Source: Planomicrobium sp. YIM 101495
GTDB taxonomy: Bacteria; Bacillota; Bacilli; Bacillales_A; Planococcaceae
NCBI RefSeq assembly: GCF_009707665.1
Contig: NZ_WLZW01000001.1
Coordinates: forward strand, 1,550,001 to 1,614,000
Reading direction: 5' to 3'
Length of the DNA: 64,000 nt
The notes beneath the pieces were generated by a model. That model searched no databases and was not told the DNA's origin. It saw nothing but the letters and a program-made list of their open reading frames with translations. Shown one piece after another: positions 8,491 to 16,908 of this stretch; the stretch's first letter is position 1, and each line of letters opens with the position of its first letter. The translations under genes were made by a program, and so were the position numbers.

Positions 8491-8979
8491 TCAGGACTTT
8501 TCTGCGATCAACTTTGCATACGCTGCTCCGGCGACTTGTATGAGATCCGCTGGTACCAATTTCAACTGCATCCCGATTTTGCCGGCAGAGACGATCATGA
8601 AGTCCCGCTTCTCTGCTTCTTCCGATAAAAATGTCGAAAATTCCTTTTTCATGCCGAGCGGCGAGCAGCCACCGCGGATGTAGCCCGTCAACGCCTGGAT
8701 TTCCTTGACTGCGACGAGTTCCACTTTCTTCTCGCCTGCCGCTTTCGCAGCGCGTTTCAGGTCGAGTTCCTCGACGACCGGGATGACAAAGACACAGATG
8801 TCCCCGGAAGTGCCGCGTGCGACAAGCGTCTTGTAGACCGCTTCTGGCGGGTAGCCGATCTGTGCGGCAACGGATGCACCATCGACCGCTCCATCTTTGT
8901 CATACGCAATGATTTCGTAAGCCATCTTATGTTTGTCGAGCAGCCGCGCTGCATTAGTTTTCGCCAATTTCTTCGCCAC
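8491..8979 (-). CDS. ybaK: Cys-tRNA(Pro) deacylase, YbaK/EbsC family
   Basis: 162-residue trans-editing protein. Conserved features are YKTLVARG, FVIPV near the middle, the AKAAGEKKVEL segment with its catalytic lysine, and GYIRGGCSPLG. The family hydrolyses mischarged Cys-tRNA(Pro). I chose the GTG at 8979 (VAKKLAKTNAARLL...) because GAGGAGG lies 7 nt upstream and this gives the usual length. A longer reading frame to 9066 adds 29 atypical residues. Confidence 0.85.
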   Translation of the reverse strand: MAKKLAKTNAARLLDKHKMAYEIIAYDKDGAVDGASVAAQIGYPPEAVYKTLVARGTSGDICVFVIPVVEELDLKRAAKAAGEKKVELVAVKEIQALTGYIRGGCSPLGMKKEFSTFLSEEAEKRDFMIVSAGKIGMQLKLVPADLIQVAGAAYAKLIAEKS

Positions 8980-9073
8980 CAGCCACCCTCCTCTTTTTCT
9001 TTGTTGAGTTGAAAGAATGAATAGGGATTTCCGATATTCCGTAAAACGGCTCCGCAGTTCTTTCATTCAACTT

Positions 9074-11230
9074 TTAGTCTTTTTGTTCGAGCAGTTTTTT
9101 CAATGCATCGGCCATTGCTGTGTTTTTCGGTTCGTCTTGCTGTTTCAAGTATTTTGTGACGTCTTTTTTCGCTGCTTTCGATTTGTTGCTGCCGCGGCGC
9201 TTTTCGAAAGCTGATAGCTTCTCGCGGTGTCCACATTTGCACGTGAACATTTTCCCTTCGCCTTCGCCGCGCATTTCCATGCGTTTGTGGCAATTCGGAC
9301 AGCGGGCATTCGTCTGGACCATCACTTGCTTGCGGTAGCCACATTCGCGGTCCTGGCAGACATGCATCTTTCCGCGTTTGCCGTTCACTTCAAGCAGCGC
9401 CTTACCGCAGTCCGGGCACACTTTTCCTGTAATGTTGTCGTGCTTGAACTTCTCTTTGCTCTTCTTGATATCCGAAACCGATTTTTGCGCGAAGGCGATC
9501 ATCTCTTTCATGAACTGCTCTTTTTTCAGTTCGCCTTTCGCGATTTTCGTCAGCTGCTGTTCCCAGTCGGCTGTCAGTTTCGGTGATTTCAAATCTTCCG
9601 GCGCAAGGTTGAGCAGCTGGCGCCCTTTCGATGTGACGACGAGGTTGCTCCCCTGCTTTTCGATGACGAAGGATTTGAATAATTTTTCGATGATGTCGGC
9701 GCGTGTTGCGACCGTTCCGAGCCCACCCGTTTCACCGAGTGTCCGGATCAGTTCCTTCGATTCGCCTGCCATGAACTGTGCCGGATTTTCCATCGCGCCG
9801 AGCAGCGTTCCTTCATTGAAATACGCCGGCGGCTTTGTTTTTCCTTCAGTGAGGGCGATGCCTTTCAGCTTGATTGTCTGTCCTTTTTCAAAAGCAGGCA
9901 ATGTCGATTCGCCTTCCTCGCCGTCATGGCGGTACACGCGCTTCCAGCCTTCCGTGCGGATTGTCTGGCCTTTCGCCTGGAACGTTTCGCCGCCCGCTTC
10001 GAGTTTCACTGCGGTTTGGTCGTACTCGTGGAGCGGCATGAACACCGCCAGGAAGCGGCGGACGATCATGTCGTACAGCTTGATTTCCTTGTCCGACAGC
10101 TTGTGCAGCTGCGGCATTTCCTCGGTCGGAATGATGGCGTGGTGATCGGACACACGCGCGTCATCGATGACCCCTTTTTGAGGGGCGGCCGGGTGCTTCA
10201 GAATCGTGTTGGCAAACGCCCGGTACTCCCCGACGCCCGACGCACGGATGCGGTCTTTCAATGTGTCTTTCATATCGGACGTCAAATGCTTCGAATCCGT
10301 CCGTGGGTAAGTGACGATCTTGTGCTGCTCGTACAGGTTCTGCAGCGTGTTGAGCGTGTCTTTCGCAGACCAGCCGAAGCGCTTGTACGCTTCTTTTTGC
10401 AGCTCCGTCAAATCGAACAGCGGCGGTGCCGGCTGTTTTTTCGGTGTGACGTTGACCGAGACGATCTTGCCTTCGTGTGTTGCTTCGAGTTTTTGGAACA
10501 GGCGGTCGATCTTGTCTTTATCGAACGATTGCGTCGAATTGCCGTCGGTCCATGTGAATGCTGCGGTCTCGCCGATTGCCTGGAGCCCGTAATACGGTTT
10601 CGGCTGGAATTCCTTGATCTGCTTCTCGCGTGCGGCGATCATCGCGAGCGTCGGCGTCTGGACGCGTCCGGTCGACAGCTGGGCATTGTGCTTGACGGTG
10701 AGCGCACGCGTCGCGTTGATGCCGACGACCCAGTCCGCTTCTGCGCGGGCCACTGCCGCTTCGTACAAATTGTCGTACTGGCGGCCGTCTTTCAGATTGT
10801 TGAAGCCGTCTTTGATCGCTTTGTCGGTCACCGACGAAATCCATAAGCGCTTGATCGGCTTGCGCGTTTTCGTCTTCTCCAGGATCCAGCGTGCGACGAG
10901 CTCCCCTTCACGCCCTGCATCGGTCGCGATGATGATTTCGTTGACATCACCGCGCTGCAGCTGCGCTTTCACGGCATTGTATTGTTTCATCGTTTGCTTG
11001 ATCGGCACAAGCTTGAACGGCTCCGGAATGATCGGCAACGTCTCCATCTTCCATTCCTTGAAGTCCTCGTTGTATTGCTCCGGCTGCGCCTGCGTTACGA
11101 GGTGCCCGAGCGCCCACGTGACGATGTATTGTTTTCCTTCCAAATAGCCATTCCCTTTTTGTGAACATCCGAGCACACGCGCAATATCGCGCGCCACGGA
11201 AGGTTTTTCTGCGAGTACAACTGATTTCAT
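9074..11230 (-). CDS. topB: DNA topoisomerase III
   Basis: 718-residue type IA topoisomerase. It has an N-terminal Toprim domain (VLAEKPSVARDIA at residue 5 and ATDAGREGELVARW near 105). The active-site tyrosine is in VTYPRTDSKHL at about 310. The C-terminal tail has two four-cysteine zinc ribbons (CPDCGKALLEV... and CPNCHKRMEM...) and a basic end. It relaxes and decatenates negatively supercoiled DNA. The start ATG at 11230 follows an AAGGAG site. The nearest plus-strand gene is the divergent NERD gene. Confidence 0.95.
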   Translation of the reverse strand: MKSVVLAEKPSVARDIARVLGCSQKGNGYLEGKQYIVTWALGHLVTQAQPEQYNEDFKEWKMETLPIIPEPFKLVPIKQTMKQYNAVKAQLQRGDVNEIIIATDAGREGELVARWILEKTKTRKPIKRLWISSVTDKAIKDGFNNLKDGRQYDNLYEAAVARAEADWVVGINATRALTVKHNAQLSTGRVQTPTLAMIAAREKQIKEFQPKPYYGLQAIGETAAFTWTDGNSTQSFDKDKIDRLFQKLEATHEGKIVSVNVTPKKQPAPPLFDLTELQKEAYKRFGWSAKDTLNTLQNLYEQHKIVTYPRTDSKHLTSDMKDTLKDRIRASGVGEYRAFANTILKHPAAPQKGVIDDARVSDHHAIIPTEEMPQLHKLSDKEIKLYDMIVRRFLAVFMPLHEYDQTAVKLEAGGETFQAKGQTIRTEGWKRVYRHDGEEGESTLPAFEKGQTIKLKGIALTEGKTKPPAYFNEGTLLGAMENPAQFMAGESKELIRTLGETGGLGTVATRADIIEKLFKSFVIEKQGSNLVVTSKGRQLLNLAPEDLKSPKLTADWEQQLTKIAKGELKKEQFMKEMIAFAQKSVSDIKKSKEKFKHDNITGKVCPDCGKALLEVNGKRGKMHVCQDRECGYRKQVMVQTNARCPNCHKRMEMRGEGEGKMFTCKCGHREKLSAFEKRRGSNKSKAAKKDVTKYLKQQDEPKNTAMADALKKLLEQKD

Positions 11231-11324
11231 TGAAAAGCTCCTTCTTGATTGTAGTTGGGTTTATTATAACATCTTCGCGGGGAGGTGTTGGGAGAGGGTG
11301 ATTTTTTGGGAGCAGATCGGGATT

Positions 11325-11353
11325 GGACAGTATTTCTCTCGAATTGGACAGTA
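11325..11353 (+). repeat. Upstream pair of GGACAGTA repeats
   Basis: Two perfect GGACAGTA octamers at 11325-11332 and 11346-11353, 21 nt apart, each preceded by TT. They precede the NERD gene by about 130 nt. A 45-nt stretch starting here aligns, with one gap, to 12453-12497 at the other end of the gene. Confidence 0.85.
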
Positions 11354-11478
11354 AATCCTTTTACTGGAAGTGGTCGATTTTCAATTATCTTTTCCCGAAA
11401 AATGAAATTCATTTCCATTCAATATGTTCTTGCATCACCACCTCTGTTCAGCTATATTTTTCTAAAGGAGATGATCAT

Positions 11479-12507
11479 TTGCTTTTGAAAAAACGCAGCG
11501 AGCCGCCCGAGGTTTTCCAGCTGGAAAGTTTGATCCGGCGAATCCCCGACAACCATCCCACAACGCCACATCTTCGAGAAAAGCTCCGCCGCATCACCGC
11601 CGGCTTCCACGGTGAACATCGTGTAGACTCCCTTTGGCAGGAGATATCGCTTAGCTTCCCCCACTTCCTTCTTCACGATTTATTCATTCAGAAATCCCAA
11701 TCCAGCCATCAGTTTGATACCATCCTCTTGACGAGCCATTTTGTTCTCGTCCTGGAAATCAAGAGCATCGTCGGACAATTGAATTTCGATCCGGAGCTGC
11801 GCCAATTTACCCGGACGAACAAAGATGGCAGTGTCGACGGCATGCGCAATCCCGACGATCAATTGCGCCGTCACGAAAGATGGATCGAGCAATTTTTATC
11901 GCAGCAGCGGGTCAAACTTCCCGTCATCGGAGCAATTGTCTTCACGTATCCATCTTCGATTATCCAGTCGCGTCCGGACAAGCGCCTCATGATCCAGTCG
12001 TCGGGTCTTCCTTATTTGCTGGAGCAACTCGTTTTAACGTATCCTGAGAATGTATTGTCGAGCAAGAGAACCCAGAATCTTGCCCGCGAACTGGTTGATC
12101 TCCATACTGATAAGCCGTTGAAGATGCCTGTGCTGCCTGCCGGTTTTGTGAAAGGGGTGCTTTGTGATACGTGTGTTGGGGTGAGGATGTGTTATCGGTA
12201 TAAAAAATGGTCGTGTCCAACTTGTGCTTGCATCGATCCTTACGCACATTTGAAGGCACTGCAGCAGTATCGTGTTTTAAGTGGAGCCCAAATTAGAAGC
12301 CGCGATTTCCGGGAATTTACCGGTATCGAATCCACATCAATCGCCTCCAAACTTCTAATGTCATCCGGCATGAGTTTTGATGGCAGTTTTAAAGACCGAA
12401 TTTATACTATTCCCGAGTCATTTAACCTTGCGGACAGTATTTGGGTGATTCCGGACAGTATTTTTGAAATCCGGACAGTAAGCTCTTTTAATGGAAATCC
12501 GTTGTGA
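11479..12507 (+). CDS. NERD-domain (nuclease-related) protein with C-terminal cysteine cluster
   Basis: 342-residue protein. At about residues 40-150 it has a NERD domain, the restriction-endonuclease-like PD-(D/E)xK fold. HGEHRVDSLW opens the domain, HQFDTILL supplies the acidic residue, and LEIKSI gives the ExK pair. At about 220-255 there is a Cys-rich knuckle (CDTC ... CYRYKKWSCPTCAC) likely to bind zinc or nucleic acid. The TTG start at 11479 is chosen because AAAGGAG lies 8 nt before it. The last 20 codons run through three GGACAGTA repeats, giving DSIW, DSIF and related peptides. The cellular role of such NERD proteins is unknown; nuclease activity is inferred from fold only. Confidence 0.8.
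   Translation: MLLKKRSEPPEVFQLESLIRRIPDNHPTTPHLREKLRRITAGFHGEHRVDSLWQEISLSFPHFLLHDLFIQKSQSSHQFDTILLTSHFVLVLEIKSIVGQLNFDPELRQFTRTNKDGSVDGMRNPDDQLRRHERWIEQFLSQQRVKLPVIGAIVFTYPSSIIQSRPDKRLMIQSSGLPYLLEQLVLTYPENVLSSKRTQNLARELVDLHTDKPLKMPVLPAGFVKGVLCDTCVGVRMCYRYKKWSCPTCACIDPYAHLKALQQYRVLSGAQIRSRDFREFTGIESTSIASKLLMSSGMSFDGSFKDRIYTIPESFNLADSIWVIPDSIFEIRTVSSFNGNPL
12432..12480 (+). repeat. Downstream triplet of GGACAGTA repeats within the NERD gene's 3' end
   Basis: Three perfect GGACAGTA octamers at 12432, 12453 and 12473, spaced 21 and 20 nt. They are located inside the last codons of the NERD gene. Together with the upstream pair they bracket the gene in direct orientation. I noticed no other copy when reading the window. 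Confidence 0.85.
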
Positions 12508-12653
12508 TTTATTTCAAAATTTTCCCACCGATTCTATACTCAAACCGTCCAAATCAACACAGTTCCACCTAAAATCCCAAACACATAAGAAAATCACACA
12601 CAAAATCAGCTAACCCACTAAAATGCCCGCCGCTCTGCGGTACACAAACCAAA

Positions 12654-12677
12654 AAAAACCTCCCGCGGGAGGTTTTT
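12654..12677. terminator. Bidirectional intrinsic terminator
   Basis: Perfect palindrome with GC core CCTCCCG/CGGGAGG flanked by A-run and T-run. It lies between the convergent NERD and flavin reductase genes. The rest of 12508-12653 shows no ORF or structure that I can name. Confidence 0.85.
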
Positions 12678-12688
12678 CAACAAGTCAA

Positions 12689-13252
12689 TCAGTGCTTGTC
12701 GATCGTTTCTTTCGACAGGTGTTGGCTCATGTTGGCATATTCGATGAAGACGCGTGCAAGTTCGCGAAGGCGATCGTGGACGTCTTCGTTGACGATGGCA
12801 TTCGTTTCGTCAAAATGGCTCGTGTGCGTATAGACGTAGTTCGGCGTCACGAGGCAGCGGAAGTAGTCGAGGATCGGCTTCAGCTGGTTTTCGATGACGA
12901 GGTGGTGCTGGTACGTGCCACCGTTTGCGACGATCGATACCGGCTTGTAGCGCATCGTGCGCGGGTGCAGCAAGTCGAACGCATTTTTCAGGACGCCAGG
13001 GATCGAGCCTTGAAAAATCGGCGTGGCGATGATGTAGCCGTCCGCATTTTCAAAACGACGAACGAGTTCGCCCATGTCTTCATTATATTCACCAAGTGGG
13101 CGGCCATCGACGAATTGGTGGTCGAAATCAGCCAGGTGAAGAATCTTCAATTCCAGATCAGGTGCGATTTCTTTCAAGTACATTTCGACCTGCTCCAATA
13201 TGGCGCCAGTTTTTCTCCCAATAATCGTGCCGTCTACTAATAATATCTTCAT
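12689..13252 (-). CDS. NADPH-dependent FMN reductase family protein
   Basis: 187-residue flavodoxin-like protein. The FMN phosphate-binding region is LLVDGTIIGRKTG at residues 3-15, followed by PIFQGSIPGVLKNAFDLL near 75-95, the hallmark of the NADPH-FMN reductase/azoreductase family. It likely reduces FMN, quinones or similar acceptors in the cytoplasm. The ATG at 13252 is preferred over an upstream start at 13366, since AAGGAGG lies 10 nt before it and the extra 38 residues are not family-like. It stands alone between a terminator and a divergent small gene. Confidence 0.82.
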   Translation of the reverse strand: MKILLVDGTIIGRKTGAILEQVEMYLKEIAPDLELKILHLADFDHQFVDGRPLGEYNEDMGELVRRFENADGYIIATPIFQGSIPGVLKNAFDLLHPRTMRYKPVSIVANGGTYQHHLVIENQLKPILDYFRCLVTPNYVYTHTSHFDETNAIVNEDVHDRLRELARVFIEYANMSQHLSKETIDKH

Positions 13253-13474
13253 AAGAATTGGTCCTCCTTGATTCCCTATCTTCCTTTTTAAGTTGTTCTC
13301 ATCTTTCATCCTATCAAAAGTTGCCACGTTTGGCGCACTCGGAAGCTCGTTTGTCAGAGATTTCATTCTTTAGACTGAGGTGCGCCTTTTTTAATTCTCG
13401 AAAACGCATGGAGGCCTATCGATTTTATTCTTGCGGAAATATGCTATACTAGTGAAAAAATGCAGGTGATTCTT

Positions 13475-13657
13475 TTGGACAAACAGCAGATTGAACGGGA
13501 AATTGCAGAGTTGAAGATGGATTACATCCGCCAGCAAGGCGATATCGAGAAATTAGAATCGACCGGCCACCCACAAATGGTGGAAAAAGCGGAGCAACGT
13601 CTTGAGAAAATGGAACAGCAACTTTCGGAATTAAACAAAAAACTCGCGGATCTATAA
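13475..13657 (+). CDS. Small coiled-coil protein
   Basis: 60-residue, highly charged protein (DKQQIEREIAELKMDYI...) with heptad-like spacing throughout, so most of it should form a coiled coil. There is no signal peptide and no membrane segment. The TTG start at 13475 follows AGGTG by 6 nt. An in-frame ATG at 13460 lacks a ribosome site. It is followed by a weak GC hairpin and T-run (about 13641-13667). Short proteins of this kind are common in Staphylococcus and Planococcaceae, with no known function. It lies upstream of the ABC-F gene. Confidence 0.7.
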   Translation: MDKQQIEREIAELKMDYIRQQGDIEKLESTGHPQMVEKAEQRLEKMEQQLSELNKKLADL

Positions 13658-13724
13658 GCCGCGGTTTTTTATTTCCCACTTTCATGGATCTACGGAAGTT
13701 TTACTATATGGAGGAATACATGTT

Positions 13725-15290
13725 ATGAGTTTATTAACAGTTGAGAACTTGAGCCACACATTCGGTGACCGCGTGTTGTTCAAAGAAGTTTCATTCCGTC
13801 TTGTCGAAGGCGAACGCGTCGGCTTGGTCGGCGCAAACGGTGTCGGGAAATCCACACTGATGAACATATTGACAGGCAAGATCATCCACGACGGCGGCCG
13901 TGTCGAATGGCAACCGCGTACACATTACGGCTACTTGGACCAGCATACGGTCCTGACGCCTGGACGGACAATCCGCGAGACGCTGCAGGATGCTTTCCTC
14001 CCGCTTTACGAGAAGGAAGAACAACTGAATGCGATCGCGATGAAAATGGGCGAAGCGGATCCGGATGAACTGGAGACTTTGCTTGAGCAGATGGCAGAAG
14101 TGCAAGACGCGCTGGATGCCGGCGATTTCTACACACTCGACATCAAAGTCGACGACATCGCACGCGGCCTAGGCCTGGATGCGATTGGTCTCGAGCGTCC
14201 GGTCGAAGCGTTATCAGGCGGTCAGCGGACAAAGTTGCTGCTGGCAAAATTACTGTTGGAAAAGCCCAAAGTCTTGCTGCTGGATGAGCCGACCAACTAT
14301 TTGGACGAAGAGCACATTACGTGGCTCGTCAACTATTTGAAAAACTATCCGTATGCGTTCTTGTTGATCTCGCACGATACGGAATTCATGAGCGCAGTGA
14401 CGGGTGTCATCTTCCATTTGGAATTCTCCAAGCTTTCCCGTTACACGGCAACGTACGAGAAGTTCCTCGAGCTTGCAGAGCTGGCGAAGCAGCAGCACTT
14501 GGACGCTTACGAAAAACAAGCGGATATGATCAAGAAAACAGAGACGTTCATCGCGAAGAACAAAGCGCGCGCGTCTACAACCGGCCGTGCGAAATCACGT
14601 CAGAAGCAGCTTGACCGGATGGACCGGATCGAAAAACCGGAAGTGGCCGCGAAGCCGCAGTTCGACTTTAAAGAGTCTCGCAGTCCGAGCCGTTACGTCG
14701 TCGAAGCGGAAGCACTGGAAATTGGTTACGACAAGCCGCTTCTTCCGCCACTGTCCTTCATGATCGAACGCGGGGAAAAAATCGCACTTGTCGGCATGAA
14801 CGGTGTCGGGAAATCGACGTTGCTGAAGACGATGCTTGGGAAAATCCCGCCGCTCGACGGCAAAATCATCCGCGGGGAATACTTGTCCCCAAGTTACTTC
14901 GAGCAGGAAGTGAAAGGTGATAGCATGACGCCGATCGATGTCATTTGGAACGCCTTCCCTTCGATGGAACAAGGCCAAGTGCGTGGCGCCCTCGCCCGGA
15001 CCGGCCTAAAAGCGGACCACATCTCTCGCCCGATGAAGTCTTTGAGTGGCGGCGAGCAGGCGAAAGTGCGCTTGTGCAAGCTGATGCTCGAAGAAAGCAA
15101 TTGGCTCGTCTTCGATGAGCCGACGAACCACTTGGACGTCGATGCGAAAGCCGAGCTCAAGCGCGCGATGCAAGCGTTCAAAGGCACGATTGTCCTCGTC
15201 AGCCACGAACCTGATTTTTATGAAGGCTTGGCGACGAAGGTCTGGAACGTCGAAGAATGGATAGAAGCAGGAAAAAAAGTACAAGTTTAA
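13725..15290 (+). CDS. ABC-F family ATPase, YfmM-like
   Basis: 521-residue soluble protein with two ABC ATPase domains and no membrane segments. Walker A motifs are GANGVGKST (about 34) and GMNGVGKST (about 355). Signatures are LSGGQRTK and LSGGEQAK; Walker B motifs are VLLLDEPTNYLD and WLVFDEPTNHLD. The linker between domains is a basic helical region (about 255-310). ABC-F proteins act on ribosomes, in translation quality control or antibiotic protection. Members close in layout, such as YfmM, are housekeeping factors, so I do not infer resistance. GGAGG lies 10 nt before the ATG. Confidence 0.88.
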   Translation: MSLLTVENLSHTFGDRVLFKEVSFRLVEGERVGLVGANGVGKSTLMNILTGKIIHDGGRVEWQPRTHYGYLDQHTVLTPGRTIRETLQDAFLPLYEKEEQLNAIAMKMGEADPDELETLLEQMAEVQDALDAGDFYTLDIKVDDIARGLGLDAIGLERPVEALSGGQRTKLLLAKLLLEKPKVLLLDEPTNYLDEEHITWLVNYLKNYPYAFLLISHDTEFMSAVTGVIFHLEFSKLSRYTATYEKFLELAELAKQQHLDAYEKQADMIKKTETFIAKNKARASTTGRAKSRQKQLDRMDRIEKPEVAAKPQFDFKESRSPSRYVVEAEALEIGYDKPLLPPLSFMIERGEKIALVGMNGVGKSTLLKTMLGKIPPLDGKIIRGEYLSPSYFEQEVKGDSMTPIDVIWNAFPSMEQGQVRGALARTGLKADHISRPMKSLSGGEQAKVRLCKLMLEESNWLVFDEPTNHLDVDAKAELKRAMQAFKGTIVLVSHEPDFYEGLATKVWNVEEWIEAGKKVQV

Positions 15291-15297
15291 CGAGCAA

Positions 15298-15330
15298 AAC
15301 CCGGAACCGCCAACAGGCGGATCCGGGTTT
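15298..15330. terminator. Intrinsic terminator after the ABC-F gene
   Basis: Stem AACCCGGAACCGCC with GGCGGATCCGGGTT and an AACA loop, followed by six T. It sits between convergent genes and may also serve the phospholipase-D-like gene. Confidence 0.85.
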
Positions 15331-15337
15331 TTTCATT

Positions 15338-16789
15338 TTAATAGGTCGTCAGTTTGAACAATTCCTGGAAGCCATAGATGACGCGCTGCCAAGGTGTGAA
15401 GTCGTCCTGGTATTCTTCCACATCGAGCGTGTAAAGCGCATCTTCGTTATCCCACAACCGGTTGAAGTATTCGGCCATCTCTTCTGCCAGTTCACTATCA
15501 TCCGGTGCGGTGATGCGCAAGTTGTTCTCTAAGTTGTAGTTCTTGAGTGCACGTTGCGTCAAGTTGGCCGCTCCGGCTGAGATCATGATTTCGCCGTCCT
15601 GCTGGATCATGACCGTCTTCGTATGGAACTGGAAGTCGATGGCGTTGTACCAGCGGACTTCAAGTGTTTCACCTGCTTCTTCCACGAGCTCATGCACGAC
15701 AGGCCGGTTCGGCAAGCCGCTCTTTTCGTTGCCGAACGAGTTTTCATTCGGGTCGAGGATAAGACGGATGTCCGCTCCCCGCTCTCCCGCGGCACCAAGC
15801 TCTTCGACGATGTCGCGGTGCGCCAAATAAAACATGGCCATCCAAATTGTATCGCCTTCCCCAGTCGCCTTAATATCTTCCGAGAGTGCGTCCAGGATTT
15901 CCGACTCCGTGATGTACTGTGCAGTGTAAGGGCCGTCCTGCTCCGCCACGTCCACGCGTGGAAGATCCGGTCCGCCCGAGAAGTGCGAGACGGCTTCTTC
16001 CGCTTCCAGCAAGTCATTGAGGATCGGGCCGCTCACTTTGAACGCCTGGTTTCCGTGGAAGCCGCTCGCTGTGTGTGGATTACCGGATGAAACCATCGCT
16101 TCTTTGTCCGTAATGACCGCTTTCCGATGGTTCGCTTTGACGTTCATCAATTCCATGTAAGAAGACAACTTCATTTCCGGTGCTTGGCTCGCAATGCCGT
16201 TCGGGAGCCAGCCCTCGCCCCAGTCGAACCATTGGAAAAAGATGCGGTACAGGCCGGAGTAGACCGGCGTGGAATCACGAAGCGGGTCGAGATCCGTGTA
16301 GATGACTTCGACATCCGCTTCTTTCAGCTGTTGGATCAGTTCCGATTCGTAGGAGCCGTAGCCGCTATTGACCGGGTCGGTGATGAAATAGATCGGCACT
16401 TCCGGCTCGGCGTCCCGCTTCGCAATCAGCTGCTCCGCCAGCTCCAGACCGATTTCTGGAAAGTCGATGTCCTGGTCGTTGTAATTATCGAACAGGAAGA
16501 AGTCGAGGACGATGAATTCTTCCGCTTGTTCAATCATTTCATGCACTTCATCGAAGATCCTCAGCTCATGCTCGAGCCCGGTCCCTTCCTTGTCCTGTGC
16601 ATAAGTCAGGTCGTAAATCATTTCGATGTTATCCACATTGTGGACATCCCCGGCGTAGGATACTCCATCCGGCAATGGTTTATATGTATGCCAAACAATC
16701 ACGAGCAAATACAGCAATAAAAAAAAGCCTGCTGCTCCGGCAAGGATACGTCTCCTTTTGCTGTAGTTCCGCTTTTCCTTATTTTTCAC
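15338..16789 (-). CDS. Membrane-anchored phospholipase D / cardiolipin-synthase-like protein
   Basis: 483 residues. An N-terminal transmembrane anchor (about 14-32) is preceded by a basic stretch, then a PLD-type catalytic region follows. The first HKD motif is intact (NHRKAVITD, about residue 217). In the second (FHTKTVMIQ, about residue 386) the usual Asp is Gln, although the following GAANLTQRA segment is conserved. PLD-superfamily enzymes transfer phosphatidyl groups, but the altered second motif leaves activity uncertain. The start is GTG at 16789 with a G-rich ribosome site 5 nt upstream. The catalytic part should lie outside the membrane. Confidence 0.8.
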   Translation of the reverse strand: MKNKEKRNYSKRRRILAGAAGFFLLLYLLVIVWHTYKPLPDGVSYAGDVHNVDNIEMIYDLTYAQDKEGTGLEHELRIFDEVHEMIEQAEEFIVLDFFLFDNYNDQDIDFPEIGLELAEQLIAKRDAEPEVPIYFITDPVNSGYGSYESELIQQLKEADVEVIYTDLDPLRDSTPVYSGLYRIFFQWFDWGEGWLPNGIASQAPEMKLSSYMELMNVKANHRKAVITDKEAMVSSGNPHTASGFHGNQAFKVSGPILNDLLEAEEAVSHFSGGPDLPRVDVAEQDGPYTAQYITESEILDALSEDIKATGEGDTIWMAMFYLAHRDIVEELGAAGERGADIRLILDPNENSFGNEKSGLPNRPVVHELVEEAGETLEVRWYNAIDFQFHTKTVMIQQDGEIMISAGAANLTQRALKNYNLENNLRITAPDDSELAEEMAEYFNRLWDNEDALYTLDVEEYQDDFTPWQRVIYGFQELFKLTTY

Positions 16790-16855
16790 GATGACTCCCC
16801 CCCCGATTACTGAACTATACCCTGAATCAGCCTTTTTGATTCACACGATATAAAA

Positions 16856-16884
16856 AAACCGCATTCCCTCATGGAATACGGTTT
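16856..16884 (-). terminator. Intrinsic terminator after the ECF sigma gene
   Basis: AAACCGCATTCC / GGAATACGGTTT stem with a CTCAT loop. In minus orientation it is followed by a run of seven T. It separates the sigma factor gene from the PLD gene. Confidence 0.85.
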
Positions 16885-16908
16885 CCTTATTCGAAAAGCA
16901 CGCAAATC

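Noticed and set aside
9926-10846. Open frame of 306 codons antisense to topB
   Set aside because: Composition is that of a shadow frame (Arg, Phe, His and Cys-rich), while topB has clear motifs across the same bases.
11323-11478. 52-codon N-terminal extension of the NERD protein
   Set aside because: The extension has no ribosome site and would include the upstream GGACAGTA pair; AAAGGAG lies at the right distance before the TTG at 11479.
13725-15290. Antibiotic-resistance call for the ABC-F gene
   Set aside because: The layout is that of housekeeping YfmM-like factors, with nothing specific for Vga, Lsa, Msr or OptrA types.
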